Source: FEN-1297 sp964498065 (GTDB taxonomy: Bacteria > Bacteroidota > Ignavibacteria > Ignavibacteriales > Ignavibacteriaceae). Taken from it: 29,157 bases of DNA. The DNA is taken from positions 1-29,157 of the forward strand of contig CAZCFZ010000048.1 in the NCBI GenBank assembly GCA_964498065.1, written 5' to 3'. Position 1 is the first letter of the stretch; every line of letters begins with the position of its first letter. The position numbers and the translations under genes are program-made. The notes under the pieces are model-generated. The model was not told where the DNA came from. It worked only from the letters and a program-made list of their open reading frames with translations, and made no database searches. Of the stretch, positions 17,917 to 26,272 are shown in pieces.

Positions 17917-18393
17917 ATGGAAAAAATAAAAGAATTAATAAAAAGTTTTTACAGCGAAGACGGAATACAAAGAGCTAAGGCAAGATATGAAATTGTGAAA
18001 ATAGGTAAGCCGGCTATTGAGTATTTGATAGGATTGCAGTATTCACCCAAGGTGTGGGTAAGATGGGAAGCTATTAAAACACTAAGTCAAATTGCCGATT
18101 CGGAATCAATCCCGATTTTAATTAATGCATTGGAAAACCAGGATCTTGATGTACGATGGCTGGCTGCCGAAGGCTTGATTGAAATCGGCAAAGATTCCCT
18201 TAAACCTGTGCTTGCATCACTTATTTCTGGTGGCAATTCAAAATATTTATTGGAGGGTGCCCATCATGTTTTAAAAGGCCTCCAGTTTAAGAAAATTTTT
18301 TCTGATGATGAAGGAATAATAAAAAAACTCGAACAAACTAATTTACGCCCTGGAGTAGTATTTGCAGCAAAGGAATTGCTTTCGAAATATTGA
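17917..18393 (+). CDS. HEAT-repeat protein
   Basis: This small cytoplasmic protein of 158 residues is counted from ATG 17917, which has AGAGGA about 10 bases upstream. An upstream ATG at 17872 lies inside the ATPase gene and is less likely. It is built of HEAT-type alpha-helical repeats: ARYEIVKIGKPAIEYLIGL, VRWEAIKTLSQIADSESIPILINAL, VRWLAAEGLIEIGKDSLKPVLASL and a final FAAKELLSKY. Such repeats bind proteins; there is no catalytic motif. It lies 13 bases after the proton ATPase, and its TGA overlaps a possible TTG start of the next gene (TTGA). It therefore probably belongs to one transcription unit with either the pump or the Mla genes. It may be an adaptor or scaffold for one of them, which is inference from position only. 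Confidence 0.8.
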   Translation: MEKIKELIKSFYSEDGIQRAKARYEIVKIGKPAIEYLIGLQYSPKVWVRWEAIKTLSQIADSESIPILINALENQDLDVRWLAAEGLIEIGKDSLKPVLASLISGGNSKYLLEGAHHVLKGLQFKKIFSDDEGIIKKLEQTNLRPGVVFAAKELLSKY

Positions 18394-18452
18394 AATATGT
18401 TGATTCGTTAGGATACACTCTGTTACGAAGTTATAAGGGAAGGTTTGGTTCC

Positions 18453-19235
18453 ATGCTGAAAAATATATTAACTAATATAGGTAGGAGCACTATTTCATTC
18501 TTGAATGCCGTAGGGAAACTTACGGTTATGACCATAACTTCCATAATTTCTGTTAAAAAGATTCACATATATATTGACCAGGTTATAGAAAACTTTATTT
18601 ATATAGGAAGAGATTCTCTGCCGCTGCTGGTTGGCAGCGCTGCATTTATGGGACTTGTAGTAGGCTTGCAAATTGGAACTGGGGCAGGACCTTTTACACC
18701 TTCATGGGTTGAAGGCGGAATTGTTATTAAACTTGTGCTTCTGGAAATGGGACCGATAATTTTCGGACTTTTACTTGCCGGAAGAGTAAGTGCAGGCATT
18801 TCTTCGGAAATAGGAGAAATGAACGTTACCGAACAAATTGATGCATTGCGAACTGCCGCAATAAATCCGGTTGAGTATATAGTGATGCCCAGGGTTCTGG
18901 CAGGAATGCTTGCCGTTCCAATGTTAATTATTTGGGGAGATATTATTTCGATTTTGTTTTCATATGTTTCACTTTATATTGTGGTAGGTTTAACCTGGCC
19001 GGGTTTTGTTAAAGGAATGAGAAGTGCATTCATTCCGACCGACATGTATACATCGGTTATAAAGGGATTTATATTTGGAATAGTTATAACTTCGTTAGGA
19101 TGTTATTTCGGGCTTCAAGCCGAGCATGGCGCAAAAGGAGTGGGCAGAGCTACAACTAGCTCGGTTATTTGGGCTTCAATTGTGATTATAACTTTTGATT
19201 ATGTAATATCGGCAGCTTTGGTTTTTGTATGGTAG
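18453..19235 (+). CDS. mlaE: MlaE-family ABC lipid-transport permease
   Basis: This is the integral-membrane permease of an MCE/Mla-type phospholipid transporter. I choose ATG 18453 (260 residues, the usual family length) because AAGGGAAGG lies 8 bases upstream. The frame is open back to a TTG at 18390 that overlaps the HEAT-gene stop and would add 21 residues. Features are an N-terminal amphipathic region (NILTNIGRSTISFLNAVGKL), then about five hydrophobic segments. These include the family-typical DSLPLLVGSAAFMGLVVGLQ, LEMGPIIFGLLLAGRVSAGI followed by EIGEMNVTEQIDALRTAAINP, YIVMPRVLAGMLAVP and VIKGFIFGIVITSLGCYFG. It forms a complex with the ATPase and MCE protein encoded just downstream, moving lipids between inner and outer membrane. 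It overlaps the ATPase gene by 7 bases. Confidence 0.92.
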   Translation: MLKNILTNIGRSTISFLNAVGKLTVMTITSIISVKKIHIYIDQVIENFIYIGRDSLPLLVGSAAFMGLVVGLQIGTGAGPFTPSWVEGGIVIKLVLLEMGPIIFGLLLAGRVSAGISSEIGEMNVTEQIDALRTAAINPVEYIVMPRVLAGMLAVPMLIIWGDIISILFSYVSLYIVVGLTWPGFVKGMRSAFIPTDMYTSVIKGFIFGIVITSLGCYFGLQAEHGAKGVGRATTSSVIWASIVIITFDYVISAALVFVW

Positions 19236-19966
19236 ACATTATAAATATTTCAAAATCATTTAACGGCAATAAAGTGCTGGACAGTTTATGCCTTAAACTG
19301 AACGACGGCGAATTACTCTCCGTTATTGGCAGAAGCGGTGCGGGAAAATCCGTATTAATAAAAATTATTTTAGGTTTGATAAATGCCGACAGCGGTAAAG
19401 TGGTAATTGACGGCCAAGATATTACTGATTTTTCCGAAGATGAGATGAATGAAAAAGTACGGATTAAAATGGGTATGGTTTATCAATACGATGCTTTATG
19501 GGATTCGATGACAATAGGCGAGAATTTAAAGTTAACGTTAAAAATAAAAAAGCAATATTCCAAAGAAGAAATGAGTTATAAAGTTAAAGAGAGCCTTGAA
19601 ATGGTTGAATTACCCGGAATTGAAAACAAGTATCCGGAAGAATTGAGCGGGGGTATGGAAAAAAGAATTGCTATTGCAAGGGCAATTATATTAAAACCGA
19701 AATATATCATTTATGATGAACCGACCACCGGTCTCGATCCGGTTCTGACAAATACAATAGATAATCTTATATTAAAGCTTAACAAAGAACAGAATATTAC
19801 AACATTGCTTATAAGTCATGACATAAAAAGTGCCGAAAAAGTTTCCGATAGAATTTGTATGATTTATAAAGGCAGAATAATCCATTCCTGTACTTCAAAC
19901 AAGTTATGGAACCAGGATAATGAAACTTTTAATAAATTTATACACGGAGATATTAATTTTCAATGA
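19229..19966 (+). CDS. mlaF: MlaF-family ABC transporter ATPase
   Basis: This 245-residue ATP-binding subunit has Walker A GRSGAGKS at 34-41, a Q-loop at MVYQYDALWDSMTIGENL (the extended 'YQ-D-ALWDSMTV.EN' form is typical of MlaF/MCE ATPases), signature LSGGMEKR at 139-146, Walker B IIYDEP with D163/E164, a TTGLDP D-loop and the H-loop in LLISHDIKSAEK. It energises lipid transfer by the MlaE permease in the inner membrane. The ATG overlaps the mlaE stop (ATGGTAG), and its own end overlaps the MCE gene (ATGA), so the three are translationally coupled. Confidence 0.95.
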   Translation: MVDIINISKSFNGNKVLDSLCLKLNDGELLSVIGRSGAGKSVLIKIILGLINADSGKVVIDGQDITDFSEDEMNEKVRIKMGMVYQYDALWDSMTIGENLKLTLKIKKQYSKEEMSYKVKESLEMVELPGIENKYPEELSGGMEKRIAIARAIILKPKYIIYDEPTTGLDPVLTNTIDNLILKLNKEQNITTLLISHDIKSAEKVSDRICMIYKGRIIHSCTSNKLWNQDNETFNKFIHGDINFQ

Positions 19967-20835
19967 AAAGAAAATACAATGAATTTTATATCGGATTGGC
20001 AGTCTCTATTACTATTTTTATTGTAATAGCAAGTATTCTTTACCTGCAAAAGAATAACTTTCTGAAAAGCGGAATGACAGTGAACTTAATCGTTCAGAAT
20101 GCCGAGGGAATTAAAAAAGGCGGGAATGTTTTATACAGGGGACTGGAAGTAGGTTCGGTTCAAAACACAAAACTCATTTCGGACGGTGTTTTATTAAAAC
20201 TAAAAATTACAGGAACAGATTCAATTCCTGCTGATTCCAGGTTTAAAATTTCAACAGGCAGCCTTATCGGCAGTCCTTCCGTCGAAATAATTCCGGGCAA
20301 GTCGCAAGAATTTCTTAAAAATAATGCATACGTTAAAGAACAATCCGGTGCCGGATTTTCGGGTGTTTACCAGCAAATAAATAATATAACTGATAATATA
20401 AACCGGATGATAAATAATATCGATACTCTTACAAATAAAGATACAAGGGTAAAAGTAAAAAATGCGCTGAGAGAAATAGACAAATCCGTCCGGCTTATTC
20501 ATAGTTCGCTTCAAAACAACCTGGGGAATATTAACGATATAATAGAAAACATGAAACAAATTACTACGGATAATAAAGCACCGATAGATTCTATAATTAA
20601 CCGTCTATCGGAGCATTCTCGGCAAATTACTTCCGCAATAGACAATACCGAAAAAATTACTTACGATTTAAATAAAATTCTATCAGGAATTGAAAGCGGA
20701 AAAGGAACAGCCGGTAAGCTTTTAACGAATGACGAACTATACAATAAAATTAATAACACCGTAACAAACCTAAACAGCTTAATTAAAGATATTAAGGAGC
20801 ATCCTGAAAAATATATTCATATAAGTATATTATAA
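19963..20835 (+). CDS. mlaD: MlaD-like MCE-domain protein
   Basis: This 290-residue periplasmic lipid-binding subunit is anchored by one N-terminal transmembrane helix (about residues 8-27, FYIGLAVSITIFIVIASILYL). A single MCE domain follows at about 36-115 (VNLIVQNAEGIKKGGNVLYRG ... GSVQN ... STGSLIGSPSVEIIPG). The C-terminal half is long, alpha-helical and Asn/Ile-rich with heptad-like spacing (QINNITDNINRMINNIDTL, later SGIESGKGTAGKLLTNDELY). That is characteristic of MCE proteins that hexamerise and may build a tunnel or needle across the periplasm. The start overlaps mlaF by 4 bases. Outer-membrane (MlaA) and soluble carrier (MlaC) partners are absent from the window, as is common for MCE systems outside Proteobacteria. 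Confidence 0.92.
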   Translation: MKRKYNEFYIGLAVSITIFIVIASILYLQKNNFLKSGMTVNLIVQNAEGIKKGGNVLYRGLEVGSVQNTKLISDGVLLKLKITGTDSIPADSRFKISTGSLIGSPSVEIIPGKSQEFLKNNAYVKEQSGAGFSGVYQQINNITDNINRMINNIDTLTNKDTRVKVKNALREIDKSVRLIHSSLQNNLGNINDIIENMKQITTDNKAPIDSIINRLSEHSRQITSAIDNTEKITYDLNKILSGIESGKGTAGKLLTNDELYNKINNTVTNLNSLIKDIKEHPEKYIHISIL

Positions 20836-21061
20836 TCAATCCCAGCTTTTCATCTCCAAATGCAGCAAAATTTTGGTTTATTCTACTGATATATAACGTA
20901 ATAATTTTATAAATTTTTCTACTTCTTAATTTTTATAAATTTGTTTAAATCGAAGAAGAGACAAAGAAGTATATGATTATTTTTATTTATTCCTGGTTTT
21001 AATTTGATTAAATTTGTACGTATTTAATTAAGTCTCACATTAAATTGAATAAATATTTCAT
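20836..21061. other. Leader region of the glycyl-radical operon
   Basis: This 226-bp AT-rich region lies between the MCE gene and the radical-SAM gene. It contains a direct repeat of TTTATAAATTT (around 20908 and 20934). I looked for an FNR-type TTGAT-N4-ATCAA site, expected for an anaerobic enzyme, and found no convincing one. No Shine-Dalgarno precedes ATG 21062. A promoter for the activase/glycyl-radical pair should be here, but I cannot place it. Confidence 0.3.
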
Positions 21062-21871
21062 ATGGATAGTCTTTACGGACTAATATTCAATATTCAAAGA
21101 TTTTCGGTAAACGACGGACCGGGTATAAGAACAACCGTTTTTTTCAAGGGGTGCCCGCTTAATTGTGTATGGTGTCATAATCCGGAAAGCAGACAAAAGT
21201 TTCCTGATAAATTTAATACAAATCCTTATAAAAATTTTAATAATCTTTTTGGAAGTAACAACGGAGTTATCGGTCAAAACATTTCCACTGATTCAATAAT
21301 GATGTTAATTGAAAAAGATTTGATGTTTTATGAGGAATCAAAAGGAGGAGTAACTTTTTCAGGCGGCGAGCCTCTAATGCAGGTTGAATTCCTTTTAGAA
21401 ATGTTGCAAAAATGTAAAAAGAAAGATATCCATACAGCGGTTGACACTTCCGGTTATGCTGCCTTCAACGATTTTTTAAAAATACTTCCGTTTACTGATT
21501 TGTTTTTATTCGATCTTAAAATTATTGATGATATTGAACATCTTAAATTTACCGGTGTTTCAAATGAGATTATTCTTAACAACCTTCGTGAATTATCTAA
21601 TTCCGGAAAGGATTTAATTATAAGAATTCCCTTGATACCCGGAATAACGGATACGAAAAGTAATCTTAATGATATTATCAAAGTTATATCGCATTTGAAA
21701 ATCAGTCCGAAAATATCTTTATTGCCTTATAATGAAATGACAGCGGGCAAATATCAAAACCTCGGAATCGATTTTAAATTAAAAAATGTTTTATCTCAAT
21801 CTCCGGAATATTTAGATGGTATTGTAAATAAGTTTCATACACAGGGGTATGAAGTAAAATTAAGAGGGTAA
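21062..21871 (+). CDS. Glycyl-radical-enzyme activating enzyme (radical SAM)
   Basis: This 269-residue radical-SAM protein installs the glycyl radical on the adjacent enzyme using S-adenosylmethionine and a [4Fe-4S] cluster. The cluster motif is CPLNCVWC, with Cys31, Cys35 and Cys38, after the family opening FNIQRFSVNDGPGIRTTVFFKG and before HNPES. The SAM-binding GGE motif is in GVTFSGGEPLMQ. The segment between HNPES and the GGE region (about residues 44-85) has no cysteines, so the ferredoxin-like double-cluster insert found in many activases of dehydratase-type glycyl-radical enzymes is missing. In this respect and in length it resembles pyruvate formate-lyase activase. One base separates it from the glycyl-radical gene, so they form an operon and a functional pair. 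It acts in the cytoplasm under anoxia. Confidence 0.93.
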   Translation: MDSLYGLIFNIQRFSVNDGPGIRTTVFFKGCPLNCVWCHNPESRQKFPDKFNTNPYKNFNNLFGSNNGVIGQNISTDSIMMLIEKDLMFYEESKGGVTFSGGEPLMQVEFLLEMLQKCKKKDIHTAVDTSGYAAFNDFLKILPFTDLFLFDLKIIDDIEHLKFTGVSNEIILNNLRELSNSGKDLIIRIPLIPGITDTKSNLNDIIKVISHLKISPKISLLPYNEMTAGKYQNLGIDFKLKNVLSQSPEYLDGIVNKFHTQGYEVKLRG

Positions 21872-21872
21872 A

Positions 21873-24236
21873 ATGAATGAAAGAATTCAAAAGCTGAGAG
21901 TACAAACTTTAAATGCCGTTCCCAAAATCTCGCTTGAAAGAGCAGTACTCTTAACCGAATTTTATAAAAGCAGTGAAGCAAATAAAGTATCGGTGCCGGT
22001 GGCAAGGGCTCTTGCTTTTAAATATCTATTGAGAAATAAAAAGATTTGCATTAATGAAGGTGAATTGATAGTAGGTGAAAGGGGACCGGCTCCAAAGGAA
22101 ACACCGACTTATCCGGAACTATGTACACACTCTTTGCATGATTTTGAAATACTCGATACCCGTCCGAAGGTTTTCTTTAAGGTAGATGATAATACAAAAA
22201 AACAGCAGGAAATTGAAATTATACCTTTCTGGAAAGGGAAATCAATAAGAGACAGAATTTTTGATGAAGCAGATGATGAATGGAAAGATTCCTATGAAGC
22301 GGGAATATTCACGGAATTTATGGAACAGCGGGCTCCGGGTCATACGGTTCTGGATAATAAAATCTATAAGAAAGGGATGCTTGATTTTAAAGAAGATTTA
22401 AAAAACTCTATTGATAATCTGGATTTCTTTAATGATCCCGAAGCCTTGGACAAACGTGAAGAACTGAAAGCAATGGATATTGCTGCTGATGCTATAATAA
22501 AGTTTGCAGAAAGATATTCGGAAGCGGCCAAACAACTTGCCGAAAAAGAACATGATTCAAAAAGAAAAAAAGAATTGTATGAAATTGCCGGTATATGCAG
22601 TAGAGTACCGGCGAATGCTCCTCAAAATTTTTGGGAAGCGCTTCAATATTATTGGTTTATTCATATTGGAATTATTACGGAACTTAATACTTGGGATTCG
22701 TTTAATCCGGGCAGACTCGATCAGCATTTATATCCTTTTTATAAAAAGGGAATAGAGGACGGTTCCTTAACCGAAGAAAAAGCAAGAGAGCTATTACAGG
22801 CATTTTGGTGTAAGTTTAATAATCAGCCTGCACCGCCGAAGGTTGGTGTTACTGCTCAGGAAAGTAATACTTATACGGACTTTTGCCTCATAAATTTAGG
22901 CGGGGTGGATGAACACGGCGACGATGCTTCCAATGAATTAACATATCTAATCCTCGATGTAATTGAAGAAATGAGACTTCTGCAGCCAAGTTCGATGGTT
23001 CAAATAAGTAAGAAGAACCCGGACAGGCTGGTTAAGCGTGCATTAAAAATAATAAAAACCGGATACGGTCAGCCGTCGCTTTTTAATACAGATGCGATCA
23101 TCCAGGAATTGCTTCGGCAGGGTAAATCAGTAACCGATGCACGAAACGGAGGTGCTAGCGGCTGTGTAGAAACCGGCGCATTCGGAAAAGAACGTTATAT
23201 ACTAACAGGTTATTTTAATCTTGTTAAAATTCTTGAGCTTACACTGAATAACGGAATTGATCCGCGTACGGGAAAACAACTTGGTTTGAAAACCGGTAAC
23301 CCTGTTGAATTTAAAACTTACGATGATTTATTCGATGCTTACAAAAAACAACTGAATTATTTTATTGATATTAAGATTAAAGGCAACCGGATAATAGAAA
23401 AGTTATATGCAAAAATATTGCCGGCTCCGTTTATGTCTATTTTTATTGACGACTGTATTAAGAACGGTAAAGATTATAACGGCGGAGGCGCAAGATACAA
23501 TTCATCGTATATACAGGGAGTCGGTATGGGAAGTATTACGGATTCACTGACTTCAATTAAATACAATGTTTTTGACAAACATAATTTTTCAATGGAAGAA
23601 TTATTAAATGCACTGAAGAATAACTACAATGGTTCTGAAGAAGTAAGAGATAATGTCCTTTATAAAACTCCTAAATACGGCAACGATAACGATTACGCCG
23701 ATAAAGTATTGAAACAGGTTTTTGAATTATATTTTGAATCTATAGACGGCAGACCAAATACAAAAGGCGGGCACTACAGAATTAATCTTCTTCCGACTAC
23801 TTCACATATTTATTTCGGATCTGTAGTTGGAGCAACACCCGATGGACGGCTTGCGAACGAACCTTTATCGGAGGGAATTTCTCCCGTACAAGGCTCGGAT
23901 ACTTTCGGTCCCACGGCAGTAATTAAATCGGCATCAAAAATAGATCATTTAAGAACAGGCGGCACATTATTAAATCAAAAATTTACGCCGATGTTTTTCG
24001 ATAATCCCGACGGTTATGAAAAACTTACTCAATTAGTCAGAACTTATTTCAGAATGGACGGTCATCATATTCAATTTAATGTGGTATCGGCTAATACATT
24101 AAGGGATGCACAGAAACATCCCGATAAATATAGAGATTTAATAGTTAGAGTAGCTGGGTACAGCGATTATTTTGTTGATTTAATTCCGGAACTCCAGGAA
24201 GAAATTATCAGGAGAACGGAACAAGCAATTATGTAA
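21873..24236 (+). CDS. Glycyl-radical enzyme, trans-4-hydroxyproline dehydratase (HypD)-like
   Basis: This 787-residue glycyl-radical enzyme has its catalytic cysteine in GGASGCVETGAFG (Cys431, with Glu433 two residues on). The single Cys followed by V-E is the dehydratase/lyase arrangement, unlike the double Cys of pyruvate formate-lyase. The C-terminal glycyl loop is RVAGYSDYF (Gly762). From memory of the family, near-collinear matches to trans-4-hydroxy-L-proline dehydratase occur throughout: ERAVLLTE, ELIVGERGPAPKETPTYPE, FTEFMEQRAPGHTV, TELNTWDSFNPGRLDQH, KFNNQPAPPKVG, ARYNSSYIQGVG, TPKYGNDNDYAD, LPTTSHIYFG and GGTLLNQKF. Length also matches (about 789 in Clostridioides). HypD makes pyrroline-5-carboxylate from hydroxyproline, but no proC reductase is nearby. 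The partner activase is directly upstream. A related dehydratase with another substrate remains possible. An annotation as formate acetyltransferase would be wrong. Confidence 0.85.
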   Translation: MNERIQKLRVQTLNAVPKISLERAVLLTEFYKSSEANKVSVPVARALAFKYLLRNKKICINEGELIVGERGPAPKETPTYPELCTHSLHDFEILDTRPKVFFKVDDNTKKQQEIEIIPFWKGKSIRDRIFDEADDEWKDSYEAGIFTEFMEQRAPGHTVLDNKIYKKGMLDFKEDLKNSIDNLDFFNDPEALDKREELKAMDIAADAIIKFAERYSEAAKQLAEKEHDSKRKKELYEIAGICSRVPANAPQNFWEALQYYWFIHIGIITELNTWDSFNPGRLDQHLYPFYKKGIEDGSLTEEKARELLQAFWCKFNNQPAPPKVGVTAQESNTYTDFCLINLGGVDEHGDDASNELTYLILDVIEEMRLLQPSSMVQISKKNPDRLVKRALKIIKTGYGQPSLFNTDAIIQELLRQGKSVTDARNGGASGCVETGAFGKERYILTGYFNLVKILELTLNNGIDPRTGKQLGLKTGNPVEFKTYDDLFDAYKKQLNYFIDIKIKGNRIIEKLYAKILPAPFMSIFIDDCIKNGKDYNGGGARYNSSYIQGVGMGSITDSLTSIKYNVFDKHNFSMEELLNALKNNYNGSEEVRDNVLYKTPKYGNDNDYADKVLKQVFELYFESIDGRPNTKGGHYRINLLPTTSHIYFGSVVGATPDGRLANEPLSEGISPVQGSDTFGPTAVIKSASKIDHLRTGGTLLNQKFTPMFFDNPDGYEKLTQLVRTYFRMDGHHIQFNVVSANTLRDAQKHPDKYRDLIVRVAGYSDYFVDLIPELQEEIIRRTEQAIM

Positions 24237-24369
24237 GAATAATAATGTTTTGCTGAAAATTTGGTAATGTACCGGTTACTGTTGAGGGCGGTTGAACGGA
24301 GAGATAAATTTAATTTTTTTAAGAAAGATTTTTTATCAATTGAAAAATTAATTGGAAGGATGTTCTTAA
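24237..24369. promoter_or_regulatory. Intergenic spacer with ribosome-binding site for the sugar kinase
   Basis: This 133-bp spacer separates the glycyl-radical enzyme from the sugar kinase. A good Shine-Dalgarno, GGAAGGA, ends about 9 bases before ATG 24370. The spacing is large enough for an independent promoter, but no clear -35/-10 pair is visible, so whether the kinase is in the same transcript is open. Confidence 0.4.
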
Positions 24370-25404
24370 ATGTCTGAGAAAGTAGTTACTATGGGCGAAA
24401 TAATGCTGAGACTTTCAACTCCCGGTTATAAAAGATTTGTTCAATCGGATCAATTTGATATTAATTATGGAGGAGGCGAAGCCAATGTAGCTGTGGCTTT
24501 ATCTAATTATGGTTTGGAAAGTTATTTTGTTACAAAGCTGCCGGAACATGAAATTGGTCAGTCGGCTTTAAATAGCCTTAGGCAATTCGGTGTAAGAACA
24601 GATTACATTGTAAGAGGAGGAGATAGGCTGGGAATTTATTTCCTGGAAACTGGCGCAAGCCAGAGAGCTTCAAAAGTAATTTACGATAGAGCGGCTTCTG
24701 CAGTAACAACTTTAGATAAAAACGAATTAAACTGGAAAGAATTATTTAAAAATAAAAACTGGTTCCACTGGACCGGAATTACTCCTGCTTTGGGAAGTAC
24801 TGTTAGGGAATCGCTTGTCGCAGCATGTATAGCGGCTAAAGATAACGGAGTAATAATTAGTGCCGATCTGAATTATCGTGCAAAGCTTTGGAGTATTAAA
24901 GAAGCTCAATCTGCCATGATTCCGCTTATGGAATATGTTGATGTTTGTATTGCCAACGAAGAAGATGCGGAAAAAAGTCTTGGATTTAAAGCCGGCAAAA
25001 CCTCAGTAGAAAGCGGTGAACTGGATGAAGAAGGATATTTTAGTCTTGCCGGAAAATTGAAAGAAAAATTTGGTTTTAATACCGTTGCCATTACATTAAG
25101 AGAAAGCCATTCTGCTTCCCGCAATGGGTGGAGCGCTTTATTATACGATGATAAGGATTGCAGCCGGCCTTACCGTTCAAGAAAATATGATATAGAAATT
25201 ATCGACAGAGTAGGCGGCGGGGATTCTTTTGCAAGCGGATTAATTTACGGTTTATTAAAAGGCGGAAACACAAAAGATGCTCTTGAATTTGCAGTTGCGG
25301 CGTCATGTCTAAAGCAAACGATACCGGGAGATTTTAATCTGGTAAGTAAACAGGAGGTAGAGAAATTAGCGAAAGGAAGTGGCTCCGGTCGAGTTGAAAG
25401 ATGA
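24370..25404 (+). CDS. kdgK: PfkB-family sugar kinase, 2-keto-3-deoxygluconate kinase type
   Basis: This 344-residue ribokinase-fold enzyme starts VVTMGEIMLRLSTPGYKRF, followed by INYGGGEANVAVALSNYG (PfkB signature 1 region), GIYFLETGASQRAS, KNWFHWTGITPALG and SADLNYRAKLW. The ATP/anion-hole motif is DRVGGGDSFASGLIYGLL, with the catalytic base Asp285. The LRLSTPG opening, the GASQRAS loop and the FHWTGITPAL segment match bacterial 2-dehydro-3-deoxygluconate kinases, which phosphorylate KDG to KDPG in uronate or gluconate breakdown. Exact substrate specificity within PfkB kinases is hard to read by eye. No KDPG aldolase follows in the window. It lies downstream of the glycyl-radical enzyme, hinting at a shared catabolic role but not proving one. 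Confidence 0.8.
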   Translation: MSEKVVTMGEIMLRLSTPGYKRFVQSDQFDINYGGGEANVAVALSNYGLESYFVTKLPEHEIGQSALNSLRQFGVRTDYIVRGGDRLGIYFLETGASQRASKVIYDRAASAVTTLDKNELNWKELFKNKNWFHWTGITPALGSTVRESLVAACIAAKDNGVIISADLNYRAKLWSIKEAQSAMIPLMEYVDVCIANEEDAEKSLGFKAGKTSVESGELDEEGYFSLAGKLKEKFGFNTVAITLRESHSASRNGWSALLYDDKDCSRPYRSRKYDIEIIDRVGGGDSFASGLIYGLLKGGNTKDALEFAVAASCLKQTIPGDFNLVSKQEVEKLAKGSGSGRVER

Positions 25405-25408
25405 CAAG

Positions 25409-25424
25409 TATTATCATGATAATA
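25409..25424. repeat. Perfect 16-bp palindrome after the sugar kinase
   Basis: TATTATCATGATAATA is an exact inverted repeat beginning five bases after the sugar-kinase stop codon. No T-run follows, so it is not a convincing rho-independent terminator. It could be an operator-like dyad, part of a weak 3' hairpin, or chance in AT-rich DNA. Confidence 0.4.
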
Positions 25425-25546
25425 AACCGGTAATGTTCGAATCATTTGTTAAAATGAAATGGAATAATTTCAGCGGCAGATTATTTTATTTTGAATTGAA
25501 TTTTAAAACTTCTCAAGCCTATAATAGCATTATAAAGGAAGTTTTA

Positions 25547-26272
25547 CTAATCAATACATGTCTGTTTATAGATAAAATTATATTCTTTGTTATTTACAGA
25601 CACAACTATATCAATTATTCGGGCATTCGGTACAATAGGCAAAACTAAAATTCCTTCTATTTCATCACAGGGATAAAAAATTGAAACTCTAAATATGTTG
25701 TGTTCCCAGTATTCTTTTTGATTTTTAAGAGAAGATATCTTATTGTCATAATAATTATTTTCATCAATATTATCCTGTCTTTGCATTTCTCTATCATATT
25801 GAGTTTGCTCCACTTCTTTTTCGGATTTCCGTTTACCGATTGTTGCAATATCTGAGGCTAAATTTACAACTGAGGTTAGGAAGAACAATCCATTTGTTGT
25901 TTTTTGCCGGGCGGATGTACTGTTTATATCTTTATCTATATTAATAAGCTGTTTTTCCGGGTCAAGGGCGTGAAAATATTTATTTTTATTACTTACATTA
26001 CCTTGGACTATTTTAGTGTAAATATTCTTAGGATCAACTGCAAATTGCTGCTGTGAATTATTTTTTATAGAAATGTAAAAAATATAATTTTCCCCGGATT
26101 GTTTTTGAAATTGTAGTGATACGGAAGCGGTACTATCTTCTTTTATTACTGTTTCCAGGCCCATATATAAATCGGTATTTTTATCAAGAGAATTTACTCT
26201 ATATACCGGAACCGCTGAACATCCTAAAAAATAAATTAAAAAGGGGATAACAAAGATAATTGTTTTATACAT
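25547..26272 (-). CDS. Putative lipoprotein of unknown function
   Basis: This 241-residue protein has a lipoprotein signal peptide: MYKTIIFVIPFLIYFLG then Cys18 (lipobox F-L-G-C), so it should be lipid-anchored in the cell envelope. The mature part contains a beta-rich region (DLYMGLETVIKEDSTASVSLQF, then ENYIFYISIKNNSQQQFAVDP), a central charged, probably coiled-coil stretch (GKRKSEKEVEQTQYDREMQRQDNIDENNYYDNK) and a C-terminal beta segment (SIFYPCDEIEGILVLPIVP, then IIDIVVSVNNKEYNF). I do not recognise the family. It is transcribed toward the sugar kinase, with 142 bp between the two stop codons. It has no partner genes on its strand. Confidence 0.65.
   Translation of the reverse strand: MYKTIIFVIPFLIYFLGCSAVPVYRVNSLDKNTDLYMGLETVIKEDSTASVSLQFQKQSGENYIFYISIKNNSQQQFAVDPKNIYTKIVQGNVSNKNKYFHALDPEKQLINIDKDINSTSARQKTTNGLFFLTSVVNLASDIATIGKRKSEKEVEQTQYDREMQRQDNIDENNYYDNKISSLKNQKEYWEHNIFRVSIFYPCDEIEGILVLPIVPNARIIDIVVSVNNKEYNFIYKQTCID

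Noticed and set aside
21873..24236. Pyruvate formate-lyase (formate C-acetyltransferase)
   Set aside because: The active site has a single Cys followed by V-E rather than the Cys-Cys pair of pyruvate formate-lyase, and the sequence follows the HypD type throughout.
25379..25648. 89-codon plus-strand frame starting with GTG after the sugar kinase
   Set aside because: It overlaps the kinase end and runs about 100 bp into the convergent lipoprotein gene, has no Shine-Dalgarno and no recognisable motif; the lipoprotein on the other strand has a proper signal peptide.
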